From the NCBI RefSeq assembly GCF_000247695.1, contig NW_004624743.1, forward strand, positions 10,291,155 to 10,355,154: a stretch of 64,000 bases of DNA, in the 5' to 3' direction. Source of the DNA: Heterocephalus glaber. Its lineage: Eukaryota; Chordata; Mammalia; Rodentia; Bathyergidae. The notes beneath the pieces were generated by a model. It was not told the DNA's origin. It saw only the letters and a list, made by a program, of their open reading frames with translations, and searched no databases. Made by a program: the position numbers and the translations under genes. Shown one piece after another: positions 23,411 to 35,074 of the stretch. Each line of letters starts with the position of its first letter. Positions within the stretch are counted from its first letter, which is position 1.

Positions 23411-23649
23411 CAGACATTTTCGACCTTGATTCACGCTGTGATTGCACGGGCCAAGCAGCTGCTCAGGCCCACTGTCGGAATGAGCAAACACAAGAGCCTT
23501 TTATTAAGGGTTTTCCTGATTGTACTCATTATCCAGGTCACTGCGCTGCCGCAGGCTAAGCCCCTACCACGTGCAGAGAAAGCCCCGGGTCCCCTCTAAG
23601 CTCCCGAGCTGTTGCCAGTTGCTGCTCTCACTCTGCATAGACAAGCAGA

Positions 23650-23870
23650 ATCTCAGGCCTGGGACCCCAGCCCTAGGGAAGCTGAGGTAGGAGGATCCCA
23701 AATTCCAGCCCAGCCTGGGCAGTTTAAGGACTTAACGAGAGCCAGTCTTAAGCAGTGTTCAAAGGCCTGGAGGTGTAGGTCAGACCCAAGGGCCTGCGTT
23801 CAATCCCACCACCCCCACAGTCTAGGAAATCCTCCCAGTATCTGAGGCTGAGGCAGGAGGATCCTGTTTT
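23650..23870 (+). mobile_element. B1-ID composite SINE and B1 fragment
   Basis: B1 (to 23750), ID half 'ggaggtgtaggtcagaccc' to 23815, then a short second B1 stretch. Confidence 0.65.
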
Positions 23871-24424
23871 GGTGTGGACAGGAATAGTTTTGGTTTTTTT
23901 CTTTGTATCACTCAAAGGACAGAATTCCAAGAGTTTAGCTGAATGCCCTTAATTGCTTTGTTTCCCTTCTGGAATTCCACAACACCTCCGTGGGAGAGGT
24001 CGGGGAAGCCTTCAGGGCTGCAGGAAAGAGGGAGTTTATAAATAGAGACTGGCTGAAGCACAAACCGCAGACCCAAGCTGCCGGTCTTGCTAAAGTCCTT
24101 GCAGGCAGGGCAGACACGGAGGAGAAACATCCCACATTTTGGCTGCTCAGTATCAGTGATTCCGTTTACTTTGTTTGTGGAGTGACTTCACGATCCACCA
24201 TGTCCCCTGAAACAGGTCTGTCTAGGAACTCGGTTGCTCTCACCTGGGGCCTGGGTTCGGCCTGGTGACACAGGGCCGTGTCATGTGAGTGACTCCAACC
24301 CCAGGCCCTGAAGTTTTTAATCCATTTTTATATACTTTGTCTGTCAGGTCGGGCCACATCCCCAGCCAGAGAGGACACAGGGCAGTGAGGCCAGGGCCTT
24401 CGTACTGAACCTGACCCCAGCCCT

Positions 24425-24830
24425 TCTGAGGCTGCCATGGTGGCCCACAAGTGACATCCCAGCATTTTGGGGAGGCTTGCAGGAGGATTGCAAGTTTGAG
24501 CCCGGCTTGGGCAATTTAGCAAATTAGTGAGACGCTGTCTCCAATAAAATAAATAAATAAAATAAAATGGGCTGCGATGGAGCTCAGTGCCAAGGCCTAG
24601 TATTGCAGAATAATAAAGATATAAAAATTATTATTATTATTTTGGTACCAGGAATCAAACTTGTGCTCATTGCATTTTTATTTTACTTTGATTGTTTGAG
24701 ACAGGATCAAGCTATGTAGTTCAGGCTGCCTTGCGCTCAGCGCGTCCTAGGCTGGCCCGGAGCTTGCAGGATGCTCCTGCCTCAGCTTCCTGCGTGCTGG
24801 GCTGGCAGGCACGCACCACCCTGGGCTGCT
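24425..24830. mobile_element. B1-ID composite (+), ID fragment (-), B1 (-)
   Basis: 24425-24615 is a + strand composite with an (AAAT)n linker. 24640-24670 is a reverse ID fragment and 24692-24825 a reverse B1. Confidence 0.7.
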
Positions 24831-25114
24831 TCTGTATCTCCAGCTCGCTGCGGTCACGTGAGCCTTGCTTTCGGGAAGTCAGAGGTGGAAAACACATTGT
24901 GAAATCCCAGCGCGGAGCGGCCAGCCCCGCCCGCCCGCCGCTGTGGGCGCCCTTGGCCTCCGGCGGGGCCCAGTGAGGAAGACACCGCGGAGGCCGCCCC
25001 TCCCCCTGCCGGTCCGGTCGGTCGTCCACAGCACCGCGGGACACCAGCGGCTGAAGAGAGGAAGTCCTGCCGCGGGGGAGGGGTCGCCAGCCCCACGGTG
25101 GGGTCCGGGGAGGC

Positions 25115-25238
25115 TCGGTGCGTTTTGTTTGTTTTGGTTTTTGAGATGAGGTCTCGCTTTGTAGCCCCCGTAGGTCTCCAACTGGAAGCGGTCCTCCTGC
25201 CTCAGCCTCCTGAGTGGTGGGATTACAGGCGCGCTTCT
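25115..25238 (-). mobile_element. B1-like SINE
   Basis: Full-length reverse B1. Confidence 0.9.
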
Positions 25239-25363
25239 CCTATTACAGTGTGTAGATTTGGGGGCGCATCACCCGGGTTAGAGTCTACGGATGGGACCCC
25301 AAACTTTGACAGCTTTCTCAGCAGACTGTAATCAGCGCTTCCTACACGAGCTGCCTTTCTTGT

Positions 25364-25456
25364 TCTTTTTTTTTTTTTTTTTGGTACCGGGATGAACTCA
25401 GGACCTTGCGCTTGCGAGGCAGGCGGCTGCACCACTGAGCTAAATCACCGCCCAAG
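25364..25456 (-). mobile_element. ID-like SINE
   Basis: Reverse ID with long poly-T. Confidence 0.9.
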
Positions 25457-25554
25457 GAGCTCTCATTCTGATGGGGGTGCGGGTGCAGCAAGGAGAGAAG
25501 GCGATTGGCCAGTGAGCATTTGCGGAACGCATGAATGCAGGAGCTAATCCACAG

Positions 25555-25685
25555 GTTGGAACTATTACTTAAGCACTCCAGAGGCTGGGGCAGGAGGATC
25601 ACCGACAGTTCGAGGCCAGCCTGGGCTCCACATGAGTTCAAGGCCGGCCTGAACTACGTAGCGAGACCTTGGCTCAAAAAAACCA

Positions 25686-25756
<71 letters not shown>

Positions 25757-25865
25757 AAACTGCTACTGGGCCGGGGATTTAGCTCAGTGGTTCCACAGTC
25801 TGCCTCGGAAGCGCAAGGACCTGAGTTCGATCCTGGTACCAAAACCAAAACCAAACACAAAAAAT
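25555..25865 (+). mobile_element. B1 (internal duplication) followed by ID
   Basis: B1 to 25684, its (AAAT)n tail to 25758, then a complete ID (25768-25865). Confidence 0.9.
25684..25758 (+). repeat. (AAAT)n microsatellite
   Basis: About 18 uninterrupted tetranucleotide units growing from the A-rich tail of the preceding B1. Confidence 0.95.
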
Positions 25866-26029
25866 TGCTAAAATAGGAAACAGGGAGAGATTTTGCAAAA
25901 GGGAAGGGAACCGAGAGACTCCCGAGGGAGGAGAAAAGATCTAAACTGAGTCCCGCACAAGCCCCGCCTCCCCGGGACGGGAATCCCTGTGTACTGCGCT
26001 GCGCCCACCAGGTCTGTATCAGGACGGGT

Positions 26030-26280
26030 CGCCTCGTCACCAGGCTGGATGGCACACGCCCGGGACCCTGGCTACTCAGAAGCCCGAGATGGGAGGGTTG
26101 CAAGTTCAAGGCCCCCTTGGACCACCTGAGGAGACCGTGTTTCAAAATAAAATTTAGGCTGCAAATGGTCACCTTAATCCCAGCCCTCAGGAGGCTGAGG
26201 CAGGAAGATCACCACGAGTTCAAGGCCAGCCTGGGCTACATAGCGGCACTCTATCTCAAAAAAAAAAAAAAAAAAGGAAC
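26030..26280 (+). mobile_element. Two B1-like SINEs in tandem
   Basis: Composite-subtype B1 (26035-26150) followed by a standard B1 with poly-A (26155-26278). Confidence 0.8.
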
Positions 26281-26569
26281 TAAAATTTAGAAACAGTGTG
26301 GGTGCTGGGGATGTGGCTGACTGGCAGGGCTGCTTACTGGGGTGAGGGGGCCGCACGGTACACAGCGGGCGGGGCTGGCAGCGAGATCCAGGCCGCGGTG
26401 AGCGCACAGGGGCGACCTCGGAGCCTGCCTCCCATAAGCAGGTGTGTGGAAGCAAAGGGTGCTGAGTTAAGGCCCCGCCTGGACCCCGCGGAGAACCGGA
26501 GTCCCCGTCCAGGCCTGCCAAGCTCGGGAAGGGTGAGTCCACACCTGCTGCCTCGGCTCCACCTGGGAT

Positions 26570-26965
26570 CCCTGCTCTGCGCAGGAGGCTGAGGCAGGAG
26601 GATAGTGAGCTCAAACCCAGCCTGGGCAATTTAGTGACCTAGTGAGACTGTCTCCAAAAAACTTATTTTGCTGTTGTTTTTTGAGACAGGGTCTTCCTAA
26701 TGTCGTTCAGGCTGGCCTTGAACTTGAACGCGCTGTGTAGCCCAGGGTCAAACTCACAGCAATCCTCCTTTCTCAGCCTCCCGAGTGCTGGAATTATAGG
26801 CCTGTGCCACCACACCCCACTATTTATATTTTTTGAGAGAGGGTCTTGCTATGTAGTTCCGGCTGTCCTTGAACTCACCATGTAGCTCAGGCTGGCCTGG
26901 AACTCAAGGTGATCCTCCTGCTTCAGCCTCACGAGTGCTGGGATCACAGCAGGCACCAACCTGCT
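26570..26965. mobile_element. B1 (+) followed by two B1 (-)
   Basis: 26575-26660 + strand fragment, then reverse B1 at 26672-26820 and 26830-26965, both reverse copies with the internal duplication. Confidence 0.8.
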
Positions 26966-27059
26966 AGTAAGTGGCTTTTTTTGTTTGTTTTTTTGGGAAT
27001 ACCAGGGAAAGTACCCAGGGTCTTCACTCTGAACTGTATCCCCACTGCCTTTTAAATGT

Positions 27060-27165
27060 TATTATTTATTTATTTATTACTGGGGATCGAACTCAGGACC
27101 TTGTGCTTGGGAGGTAGGCCACAGAACCACTGAGCTAAATCCCCAGCCCCTAAATCCCCGGCCTG
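27060..27165 (-). mobile_element. ID-like SINE
   Basis: Reverse ID with a TTTA-repeat tail and a duplicated 'taaatccc' end. Confidence 0.85.
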
Positions 27166-27279
27166 AAGGTACACTTTTTGATACACTATCCATGCTGAAT
27201 TACGATAACTTTTCTTCTGTCTTTTTTCCTATTGTCTGTCTTTTACTTCACACTTTGTTTATATATTGGTATCTTCTTT

Positions 27280-27405
27280 TTTTCTTTTTTGTTTTTTGAG
27301 ACAAGGTCTCGCTATGTAGCCCAAGCTGGCCTCAAACACACAGCAATTCTCCTGCCTCAGCCTCCAGAGTGCTGGGATCACAGGCGTGCACCACCACGTC
27401 TGGTT
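27280..27405 (-). mobile_element. B1-like SINE inside L1
   Basis: Full-length reverse B1 interrupting the L1 fragment. Confidence 0.9.
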
Positions 27406-27806
27406 ATATTTTTGTTTCTCATATCAGAGAAGCCATTGGATATTTAAATTTGTGTACCTGATTTTTTTCACTGAATATTATGGTCTCGGGGTGCATCCAT
27501 TTTCCTAGGAATGACTCAGGTTTACTTCACAGCAGAGTAGTATTCCACCGTGTGTGAAGACCTCATTTTCCTAGTCCCTCCCGAACCTGCTGATGGACCT
27601 AAGGGCTGCTTCCAGGCTTCAGCTGTTTCACCTGTGCTGCTCTAAACAGGGTTGTGCTTGGGTCACTGTAATGTGGTGTCTTTAACTCTTTGGCGGAAGA
27701 TACCAGAAGGCGAACAGCTGGGTCGAATGGAATTTCTACTTTTAGTTCTTTGAGGTATCTCCACACTGATTTCCACAGTGGTTGCACCAGTCTACACTCC
27801 CACCAG

Positions 27807-27906
27807 NNNNNNNNNNNNNNNNNNNNNNNNNNNNNNNNNNNNNNNNNNNNNNNNNNNNNNNNNNNNNNNNNNNNNNNNNNNNNNNNNNNNNNNNNNNNNN
27901 NNNNNN
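27807..27906. other. Assembly gap (100 N)
   Basis: Exactly 100 N, a conventional placeholder length rather than a measured size. It lies within one continuous L1 copy. Confidence 0.99.
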
Positions 27907-28059
27907 GATTTCTTGATAGCAGCCATTCTTCCTGGGTTGAGGTGGAATCTCAGCGTTGTTGTTTTCATTTGCATTTCTGGCCTGGCCAGGGATGCTGAGT
28001 GTCTCTTCATGTATTTCTTGGCCACTTTTGCTTCTTCACCTGGGACGTGTAAGTGGGGG

Positions 28060-28165
28060 ACCTTCCAAGTTGCTGAATTTCCCAGGCTGGGCTTGATGTT
28101 CTGATTCTCCTGCCTCAGCCTCCAGAGTGCTGGGATCACAGGTGTGCGCCACCACGCCCAGCTTC
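28060..28165 (-). mobile_element. B1-like SINE
   Basis: Reverse B1, composite subtype ('gctgaatttcccaggctggg'). Confidence 0.75.
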
Positions 28166-28244
28166 ATTATGGTGTCTGGGAGTGGGATACGCTCGCCAGC
28201 ATATTAGACGAAGTTTCATGCGGAGACAGGGGCTGGCTCCACAT

Positions 28245-28412
28245 GAGATAATAATTTTAAAGCCAGGGTGGCACTGGGCACCTGTAACCCCTGCACTTGG
28301 GAGGCTGAAGCAAGAAGGTGGCATCCCAGGCTCCACAGTGAGTTCGAGGCCAGCCTGAACTACACAGCAAGAGCCTGTCTCAAAAAGCAAGAAAAAAAGA
28401 AAAGGAAAGAGA
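28245..28412 (+). mobile_element. B1-like SINE with internal duplication
   Basis: B1 with an A/G-rich tail. Confidence 0.8.
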
Positions 28413-29107
28413 AATTAATATTAAAAAAAAACTACTCATGACTTTAAGAGTAATAGTGGGGAAGAGAAGCTTGCAAAGCGACCCAAACCCATGGGGCCCG
28501 CGCGGGGCATGTGCGTGTCCCAGCTTCATCGCCGATGCTCGGCCCAGGCTCCAGGAAAGGATGAAAACTCGGCCTCCGCCTCCAGGCCCGAATCCCGGCT
28601 CCAGTCGCTAAGGCAAAATCAAAACAAAACACACCAGCCTTTGGAGCGGATGTTTTTCCTGCCAAGAAATCACTTTCCTGGACCCAATTTCGCACTTGGG
28701 CCCATATTCCAGTGGAACAAATAGGCAGGCTGGTCAAGAGTTCAGTGTGATTTTCTGTGACTTTCGCCCCAGAGCAGCACCCTAAAAACCCCGGGTCGGA
28801 GCTGCAGCTTCCTCCTGCGGTGGCGGCTGTGGCCTCACACCGGCCTTTAGGAGAACAGTCTCCAGGTGCTTTGTGTCCTGGGAATGCGAAGCCTGAGCTG
28901 ACTTGTTTCCCTTAGTGGATCTCGACCAAAAGCACCTGTTCTTGGCCAGGTGCTTGGCCAGATGAGTTCGGGAACAGCAGCAAAACCCCAAAGCCCACCT
29001 GCAAACCGCTTTCTCTCCTTGACGTTATTCCTGCCAGAACCCCTGGCCAAATAGCTGTGAGAATGCCTCATTGTGAAACCCTAAATTAACTTATTTCCCG
29101 CCCCTCT
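28413..29107. other. Intergenic unique DNA
   Basis: No repeat or gene recognised. Confidence 0.5.
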
Positions 29108-29620
29108 GTTTTGTTGTTCTCAGACAGGGTCTCACGGCGCAGTTCGGGCTGGCCTTGAGTCTGTGGCGACCCTCCTGCCTCAGCGCCCCCACCCCCGAGT
29201 GCTAGGATGCCTGGTGTGGTGGCTGCAGACTAACACACTTCCGGTCAGGGTGAAGAATCGGGCCTGGCGCACCCCCACGGTGACTCGGGGTGACTCAGAG
29301 GAGGTGTGCCGCCCACAGGGTCACAGAAACCACTTCCTGTGGCTCAAGCACTGGGCCAAGCGCTCCCTGCCCTGCCCAGCCCCGCATGGCCGGCTCTGGC
29401 GTGGACTGGCTGTGGCTCTGTGGGTGGTGTGTGTCTCCCGCCTGCCTCTGCGGAGATACAGAACCCTTGTGTGCTCTGCCAGCCGGGCACAGCATGCAGC
29501 TAAGCACCACCTGCTCACTGGGTCGTCTTCCAGGTTGGCCCCGACTTGCTGTGACCCTCCTGTCTCAGTCTCCCCAGGGCTGGGGATCCAGGCATGTGGT
29601 CCACTTGCACTCCCAGCACT
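29108..29620 (-). mobile_element. B1-like SINE and a second diverged B1 fragment
   Basis: Clear reverse B1 at 29108-29220. 29530-29620 carries only the middle and end of another. Confidence 0.65.
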
Positions 29621-29949
29621 TTCAACCAGCAACGTCCCGGAACCCTAGGCCTCTTCTACAAGGGCACAGTGCAGGTCCCGAGGGTAAAATGGCTTTTTTC
29701 TGAGGTAGGGGCTCCCCCGGGGTCCAGGCAGGGCCGGACAGAGCCTGGCTGAGTGTGTTGCTGTCACCACCTCTGGGCCTGCAGCAGGTGGCCCGAGGCC
29801 CGCTTTGTCCCAAGGTGCAACCGACGAAGGGCAGGGAATGGAAGAATCCCAGGCTCCACGGGTCGCAGCCCTGGCAAACTCCACACTTCTTCCCCAAACC
29901 CTAGAAGTCCTAAGCTGATCTCCCGCTGAGATCTGTCGAGGACAAACAT

Positions 29950-30080
29950 AAAGCCAGGCCTGGCAGGTCACACCTGTCGCCCACAGCACTCAGGGGGCTG
30001 AGGCAGGAAGATCACTTTGAGTTTGAGGCCAGGTGGGCTCCACAGTGAGACTCTGTCTCAAGAAAAACGAAAAAACAAAA
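29950..30080 (+). mobile_element. B1-like SINE
   Basis: B1 with A-rich tail. Confidence 0.85.
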
Positions 30081-30474
30081 AGCAACGAGGAAAAGCAGAG
30101 GGGAAGTCTGCTCCCCCGGGGACACAGGTCCTGCTGCTGTGCTGCACGCTGACCCACTTCCAGCGGGCGGGGAACGCAGCTTTCATAACCCAAGTTGCTT
30201 TAAATGGACCGGAGCTGGTGGGTCCCGGCCGGCCTCGGCGCAGTCCCCAGCAGGGCGACGCGACCCTGTTCTGAATGTCCCCAGTGCTGCTGGCACCCGG
30301 ACAGGACTGGGCACAGGCAGCAAATCCCAGGACGCGCGCGCGTGCCAGCAGAGCAGGGCTCCCCGCCACCCCTCACCACACTCCTCGGGGCCAGTTTGCC
30401 CACTCTCTGGCCTCGTTGCTGTCCCATGGCTCCTGCTGAGGAACCGTCTGGCAGTTTAAAGACCCCGCCGCATT

Positions 30475-30715
30475 CCACGGTGCCACACACCGTGACCCCT
30501 GCACCGGAGAGGCTGAGGCAGGAAGACTGCAAGTCTCAGCTCAGCCTGGGCAATGTAGCAAAACTCTGGCTCAGAGTAAAGGACGATATTTCATGCTGTT
30601 GTTGTTCGAGGCAGGGTCTCACTCTGTGGCCCAGGCTGGCCTTGAACTCTCCGTGATCCTCCTGCCTCAGCCTCTCCGTGTGGGGATGACAGCCAGTGGC
30701 TCCACGCCCAGCGGG
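30475..30715. mobile_element. B1 (+) followed by B1 (-)
   Basis: + strand copy 30475-30580 and reverse copy 30593-30712, forming an inverted pair. Confidence 0.8.
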
Positions 30716-31174
30716 GGGCAGTGTTTCTCCGAGGACCTCGCTGACACAGTCGTCCCTGTACCCACGACACGGGCCACCCCAGGGCTCTCCAGGCCCTCTG
30801 TCCCCAGCCGCCCAGCACACCGGCCCTTGGCTGGCTCCTGAAGCACCTGGGGCTCTTGTGACCCGAGGGGGAGTTGCGTCCAAGCAGGCACCGGCAGCCA
30901 GGAAGGACTGAGCAGCCGCGCCAGCGCCCGGCGGGACAGCTGTGCCCCGGCCAGCTGCCCAGTGTGCAGCGTCCTCGTGTGACACAGGCCAAGCAGGGGA
31001 ACAGCAGCAGGGACAGCTGACAGCAGCGGCTGTGTCAAGCAGATGGATGGGCGAGGGGGCGGCCCCAGGAAGCTGCCCACCCTGTCCCTGGCGCCTCAAG
31101 TGTCCCCCCAGGCCCTCCTTGAAGCGAGGCACAGGGGTGATGGCTTTTAGAGGACAGGGGCGGCACAGAATTGT

Positions 31175-31290
31175 TATACTTGACCAGGCTCCCACTGTGC
31201 AGCCCAGGCGGCCTCCAACGTGTTGTGATTCTCCTGCCTCAGCCTCCAAGTGCTGGGGTTGCCGGTATGGACCACCACGCCTGGCTCATG
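31175..31290 (-). mobile_element. B1-like SINE
   Basis: Reverse B1 ending 'ccaccacgcctggct'. Confidence 0.85.
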
Positions 31291-31529
31291 ACCTAATTAC
31301 TGCTTGCTATACTCGTTTCTGTGGGCACCGCAGACGTCTGTTTGGAGCCTGTGGGGACATCCTGTTTCCACTCGAGGTAAATGTTTGGGTAACAGAAATG
31401 AAAACAAGACATCGAGACCACAAATTCACTTGCCATTTTTACTCTTCCACTTTGAGATATGCTGTGATTGTGAGACCCTGGTAAATCCACTTGGGTTGCT
31501 CTTGATAATTTTTAATATTATTTAAAAAT

Positions 31530-31748
31530 GAGGCCGGGGATGTAGCTCAGCGGCATAGCACCTGCCTGGCAACTGTGAGGTCCTGAGTTTGATTCCCCTG
31601 TACAGAAAAAAAAGAAAGAAAGAAACAGCTGGGCATGGTGGTGCAGGCCCGTAATCCCAGCACTGGGAGGCTGAGCCAGGAGGATCACCAGGAGTTTGAG
31701 GCCAGCCTGGGCTGCATAGGGAGACCCTGTCTCAAAAAGAAAAGGCAG
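31530..31748 (+). mobile_element. ID-like SINE followed by B1-like SINE
   Basis: Complete ID with A/G tail (31530-31622), then a complete B1 with its own A-rich tail. Confidence 0.9.
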
Positions 31749-31794
31749 GGCCCACTGACAGTTGCAGTCATCAGCGACGTTGTCGCCTCACCAC

Positions 31795-32045
31795 TCCATT
31801 TCCATCGCTGTGACAAAGTCAAGAACATCAGGCCGGCAAGAGGAAAGGTTTCCTGCACCTTGTGGTCCACCGCCGCGCTGGCCCTGTCCCTTGGGGCCTG
31901 CAGCACTGAGGTGGGGTAGTGAGGCTGGGAAGGGGAACGAGAGGCAGGGGCTGGCCTCCGCCATCCCAGTACTTCCCCACCCCTCAAGGGTCCCACTGCC
32001 ATGGCACCCTCACTTGGGGGCACCTCCTCGCCCCCCACCTGGGCC
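31795..32045 (-). repeat. Possible diverged LTR fragment next to the MaLR provirus
   Basis: Contains 'tccatcgctgtgacaaagtc' and 'ccactgccatggcacc', which recall rodent LTR ends in reverse. The family cannot be fixed by eye. Confidence 0.3.
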
Positions 32046-32069
32046 CACACTCAGCAGTGAGTGCCCAGG

Positions 32070-32424
32070 TCTTAGCCCCTTTCTCATTGCAGGGAGAAAA
32101 TGCCTGACACCCCAACTTAAAGGAGAGGTTTCTTTTTACTCACGATTTCAGTGGGTTCGGTCCATGGTTGGCTGGCTCCAAGGCAGAAATGGCCTGGTGG
32201 GAGGGTGCTTATGTCAGGACAGCCAGAAAGCAGGGAGACAGAGGGGCAGGCTGGGGACAACGACAGTCACCCACCACCACCTCCAGCCAGGCCCCAGCCC
32301 CCAGTAATATGTCAGCGGAGCAGCAGCAGTGGGTGAATCTGCCGATGGACACAGTGCCCTCCCGATCCACTCCCCTTCCACACACATCAGACTTTGGGGG
32401 ACATTTCAGCTCTAAACCGCAACA
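32070..32424 (-). repeat. 3' LTR of the MaLR provirus
   Basis: Colinear with the LTR at 34290, sharing a 'cttaaaggag'-type block, 'agccaggccccag' and a final 'ctaaaccgcaaca'. Clearly diverged from its partner, so the insertion is old. Confidence 0.55.
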
Positions 32425-33238
32425 TTCTACCTGGCCCTCAAATGTCTCACGTGTATTTCAGTAGGCAAAATGCATTCAGTCCATCTCTAAGAGCTCTCAA
32501 AGTCTTAATAGTTCCAGCATTGCTGAGAAGCCCAAGCCCAAACTCTCCTTAGAGATCTAAGGCAAACTTGTAGCTTTGAGCCCATGTGGGGGGAGAAAAA
32601 AAAAAGTTAATCACTGCAAACATACAATGGTGCAGGGTGAGTATCCTGTTCCCAGAGGGAAGAACAGGAGGACAGAAAGGAATCAGGTCACAGGACCCTG
32701 AAATCCCAGCAGGGTAGACACTGCACCCTGCAGCTCCATGGCCAGCACCCAGGGCAGGAGGTGGTGAGATATGAACTCCCAAGTCTGGGGCAGCCCCAGG
32801 CCTGTGACATTGCTGGTTTCAGCCCTCACGGCCTCTGACTTGGACTGCTCCAATCACTGCCAGCAGCTTTCCTCAGCAGACAATACACTTTTCAGGCATC
32901 TCCCTCTTCCTCGGGTCTCCATTGCACCTTTGCTTCACTTTCCAGCATCACACACTGCCCCGTCAGAGGCAGCTGCCTGGCTTCCTAGGCCTTCTTGTGA
33001 AATCTGAGCTGGAGGCTCTATGACTGCACATCTCCTGCCTTTTGCCTACCTGAAAGATCAGGACCAAGTGGATGATGTCAAGGTCTGCTGCCAGGAGAAG
33101 CAGCAGCTGGGCCCCCTTGAATCAGGCTGCAGTGGCCTCTGAGTGCTGGATGGCTGAACAGGGAACTTTTCTAGGTGGCTCTGAATGAACTGGGTTCCTT
33201 GGTCTCTCTTCTCAAAGCAAAGGTTTATACTCTGGCAC

Positions 33239-33650
33239 TGTTATGGCTTCTGTCTAGATGTCCCCCCAAAGCCTCATGTGGTCATAGGTGGGACTTATTC
33301 AGAGGTGGCTGGATCTAGTGTGTGACACTAGAATTGATTCATCGTGCAATGCTAGGCTCAAAGACACTGGGACTAAGGGTGCGATTGCTATCCACCCTAA
33401 GTAGTCTGGATAAGATACAAGGAGCAGAAAGGTTAAGGTCCCTTGTTGTTAAGGTCCTTTGTTGCTTTTGCTGTCTTCTGAGTGCAATGAACTGTTTCTC
33501 CTCTGCAATGCCCCTCTGCCATGTGCCACTCTGCCTTGGAGCCAGCCAACTATGGACTGAAACCTCTACAAACTGAGATAAATAAATCTTTCCCCCCTTT
33601 CACTTTGGGTGTCATATATTTTGTCTCAGCAACAAGAAAAGTAAGACAGG
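33239..33650 (+). mobile_element. MaLR solo LTR nested in the provirus
   Basis: Starts TGTTATGGC and contains 'cccaaagcctcatgtggt' and the LTR polyadenylation block 'aaataaatctttccc', then 'attttgtctcagcaa'. Orientation is opposite to the surrounding provirus. It is the same subfamily as the LTR at 13948-14307. Confidence 0.65.
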
Positions 33651-34289
33651 CATCTTTGAGCCTGCCATGGGTGGGTGGAGTTTTGGTGGTTCCTGAGATG
33701 CCCTCAAGCCATCTTTCCTATTGTCCTAATACAAAGTACAGGGCTTCTTTTTAATGCTAACCCTTCATTATTCTCCTTTTCCCTGGCCCCAACTTTGAAG
33801 GTGCATCCTTTCTGGCCAAGCTTCTTTTTCAACTTGCCTTTTTGTCTCTGTTTCTCACTGCAGATCTGGTTTAAAAGCAGTCAGCAGTACTCATGCCATG
33901 GCCTGAACATTGGGCTGCCTGTAAATTTCCTCCACCAGATCAGTTCCTTACACTGAACCTCACATAAAGTCATAGGACATGGGCAAAATGTAGACAAGTT
34001 TCTTGCCAGAATGTAACCCTTATGGCCTCTAGTCCAGTTTCCATTACAGTCTTGGTTCCCATCTGAAACCTCTGGAGCCTGGCCTTTACTGTCTGCATCC
34101 CCATCAGCATTCTAGGGTTCTGAGCTCCAGCCAGAATTTCCCATCAGGCTCAGCTCACAGCATTCTAGGGCTTCTCTAGCTGGCATCTCCAAACCTTTCC
34201 AAAGCCTTCCCACAAACCAGTTCCAAAGACTTCTAAACCACATGGTCAGGTACAGTCACAGCAGGGATCTCAATCTCAGTACCCAAATC

Positions 34290-34666
34290 TGTATTGGTCA
34301 CTTTCCTGTGGCTGGGACAGAAGACACGACAGCTGTAGCTTAAAGGAGGAGAGATTTATTCTGGCTCCTGGTTTCAGTCCAGGGTCAACTGGATGCTCAG
34401 CAGAAAGAGCACAGCCAGGGACACAGGAGGACAGCAGGGAAAAGGTGTTCCTGCCACAGCAGGCAGAAAGCAGGGAGGGAAAGGAGGAGCCAGGGCCGAG
34501 GATGCAAGCTCAGGTCAGGGCCTCGGTGGCCACCTCCAGCCAGGCCCCACTGCCCACAGTGGGTTCAGCTACAGACTCACCCATGCTGGGCCCACTGATG
34601 GCCATGATCAGTCACTCTCTGATCACATGGGCCTTCAGGGGACACTTTAGACCTAAACCCACCACA
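34290..34666 (-). repeat. 5' LTR of the MaLR provirus
   Basis: Bounded by TG...CA-type ends: + strand 'tgtattgg' at 34290 and 'cccaccaca' at 34666. It contains the conserved stretch 'gatttattctggctcc' and is partner to 32070-32424. Confidence 0.6.
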
Positions 34667-35074
34667 CTTGGCAGCCAGAGGAGCTGGCTGTCCCCCAGGG
34701 CAGAGAACCCCAGGACAGGGGCTGGTGAGCCTGGTCCTGCTCTGCTCCTTAGATGGGACATCTTCCACCCCTTCAAATCTCTCCAGCCCCGGTACATGTC
34801 CTCTCCCAGCTCTCCCAGCACCCGTCGCCTGGTGGTGCCCATGTGCACTGCTCTCTGCATTGTCTCTGTCCCTGGGACTATGCTCCCTGTGCTCCTCTTG
34901 GTGGAGCAACAGCCAGGCCTCCAGCGACATGGGCAGCAGGGGGCTCTGTCCGGCTTTAGAATCACTTGCTGCTCTCAGCCAAGTTCTGCTGCTTGGGATG
35001 CATCATAGAGAGAGAGACAGATGCATGCTTCTCGTTTGGTGTTTCTGTTTGTTCCTTTGGTTTTTCTTTTTCTT
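34667..35074. other. Intergenic DNA beside the provirus
   Basis: Unrecognised. The open frame running through it and the LTR is fortuitous. Confidence 0.45.

Larger units (their letters stand above)
27200..28045 (-). mobile_element. L1 3' fragment spanning the assembly gap
   Basis: Antisense L1 3' sequence occurs on both sides of the N run. The left part ends 'tctacactcccaccag' and the right part begins 'gatttcttgatagcagcc'. In the L1 copy at 63.1 kb the same two points are about 53 bases apart. A B1 (27280-27405) interrupts the left part. Confidence 0.7.
32070..34666 (-). mobile_element. MaLR-type (ERVL-MaLR) proviral element
   Basis: Two related LTRs in the same - orientation (34290-34666 and 32070-32424) flank about 1.45 kb of internal DNA, excluding a nested insertion. 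The internal part resembles the non-coding internal sequence of THE1/MST-type MaLR elements, with motifs such as 'cctctggagcctggcc' and 'ccagttccaaag'. No gag, pol or env reading frame is present, as expected for this non-autonomous group. Identified from memory of the family pattern. Confidence 0.6.

Noticed and set aside
27807..27906. Gap as a chimeric misjoin between an ADGRV1 scaffold and an ARRDC3 scaffold
   Set aside because: Same-orientation, colinear L1 sequence on both sides and the conserved gene order argue against it, although only reads can settle it.
30536..31249. 237-codon open frame on the - strand
   Set aside because: It runs through two B1 elements and GC-rich unique DNA, with no splice or family support.
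34445..35008. 187-codon open frame on the + strand
   Set aside because: It begins inside an LTR and is not conserved in the partner LTR.
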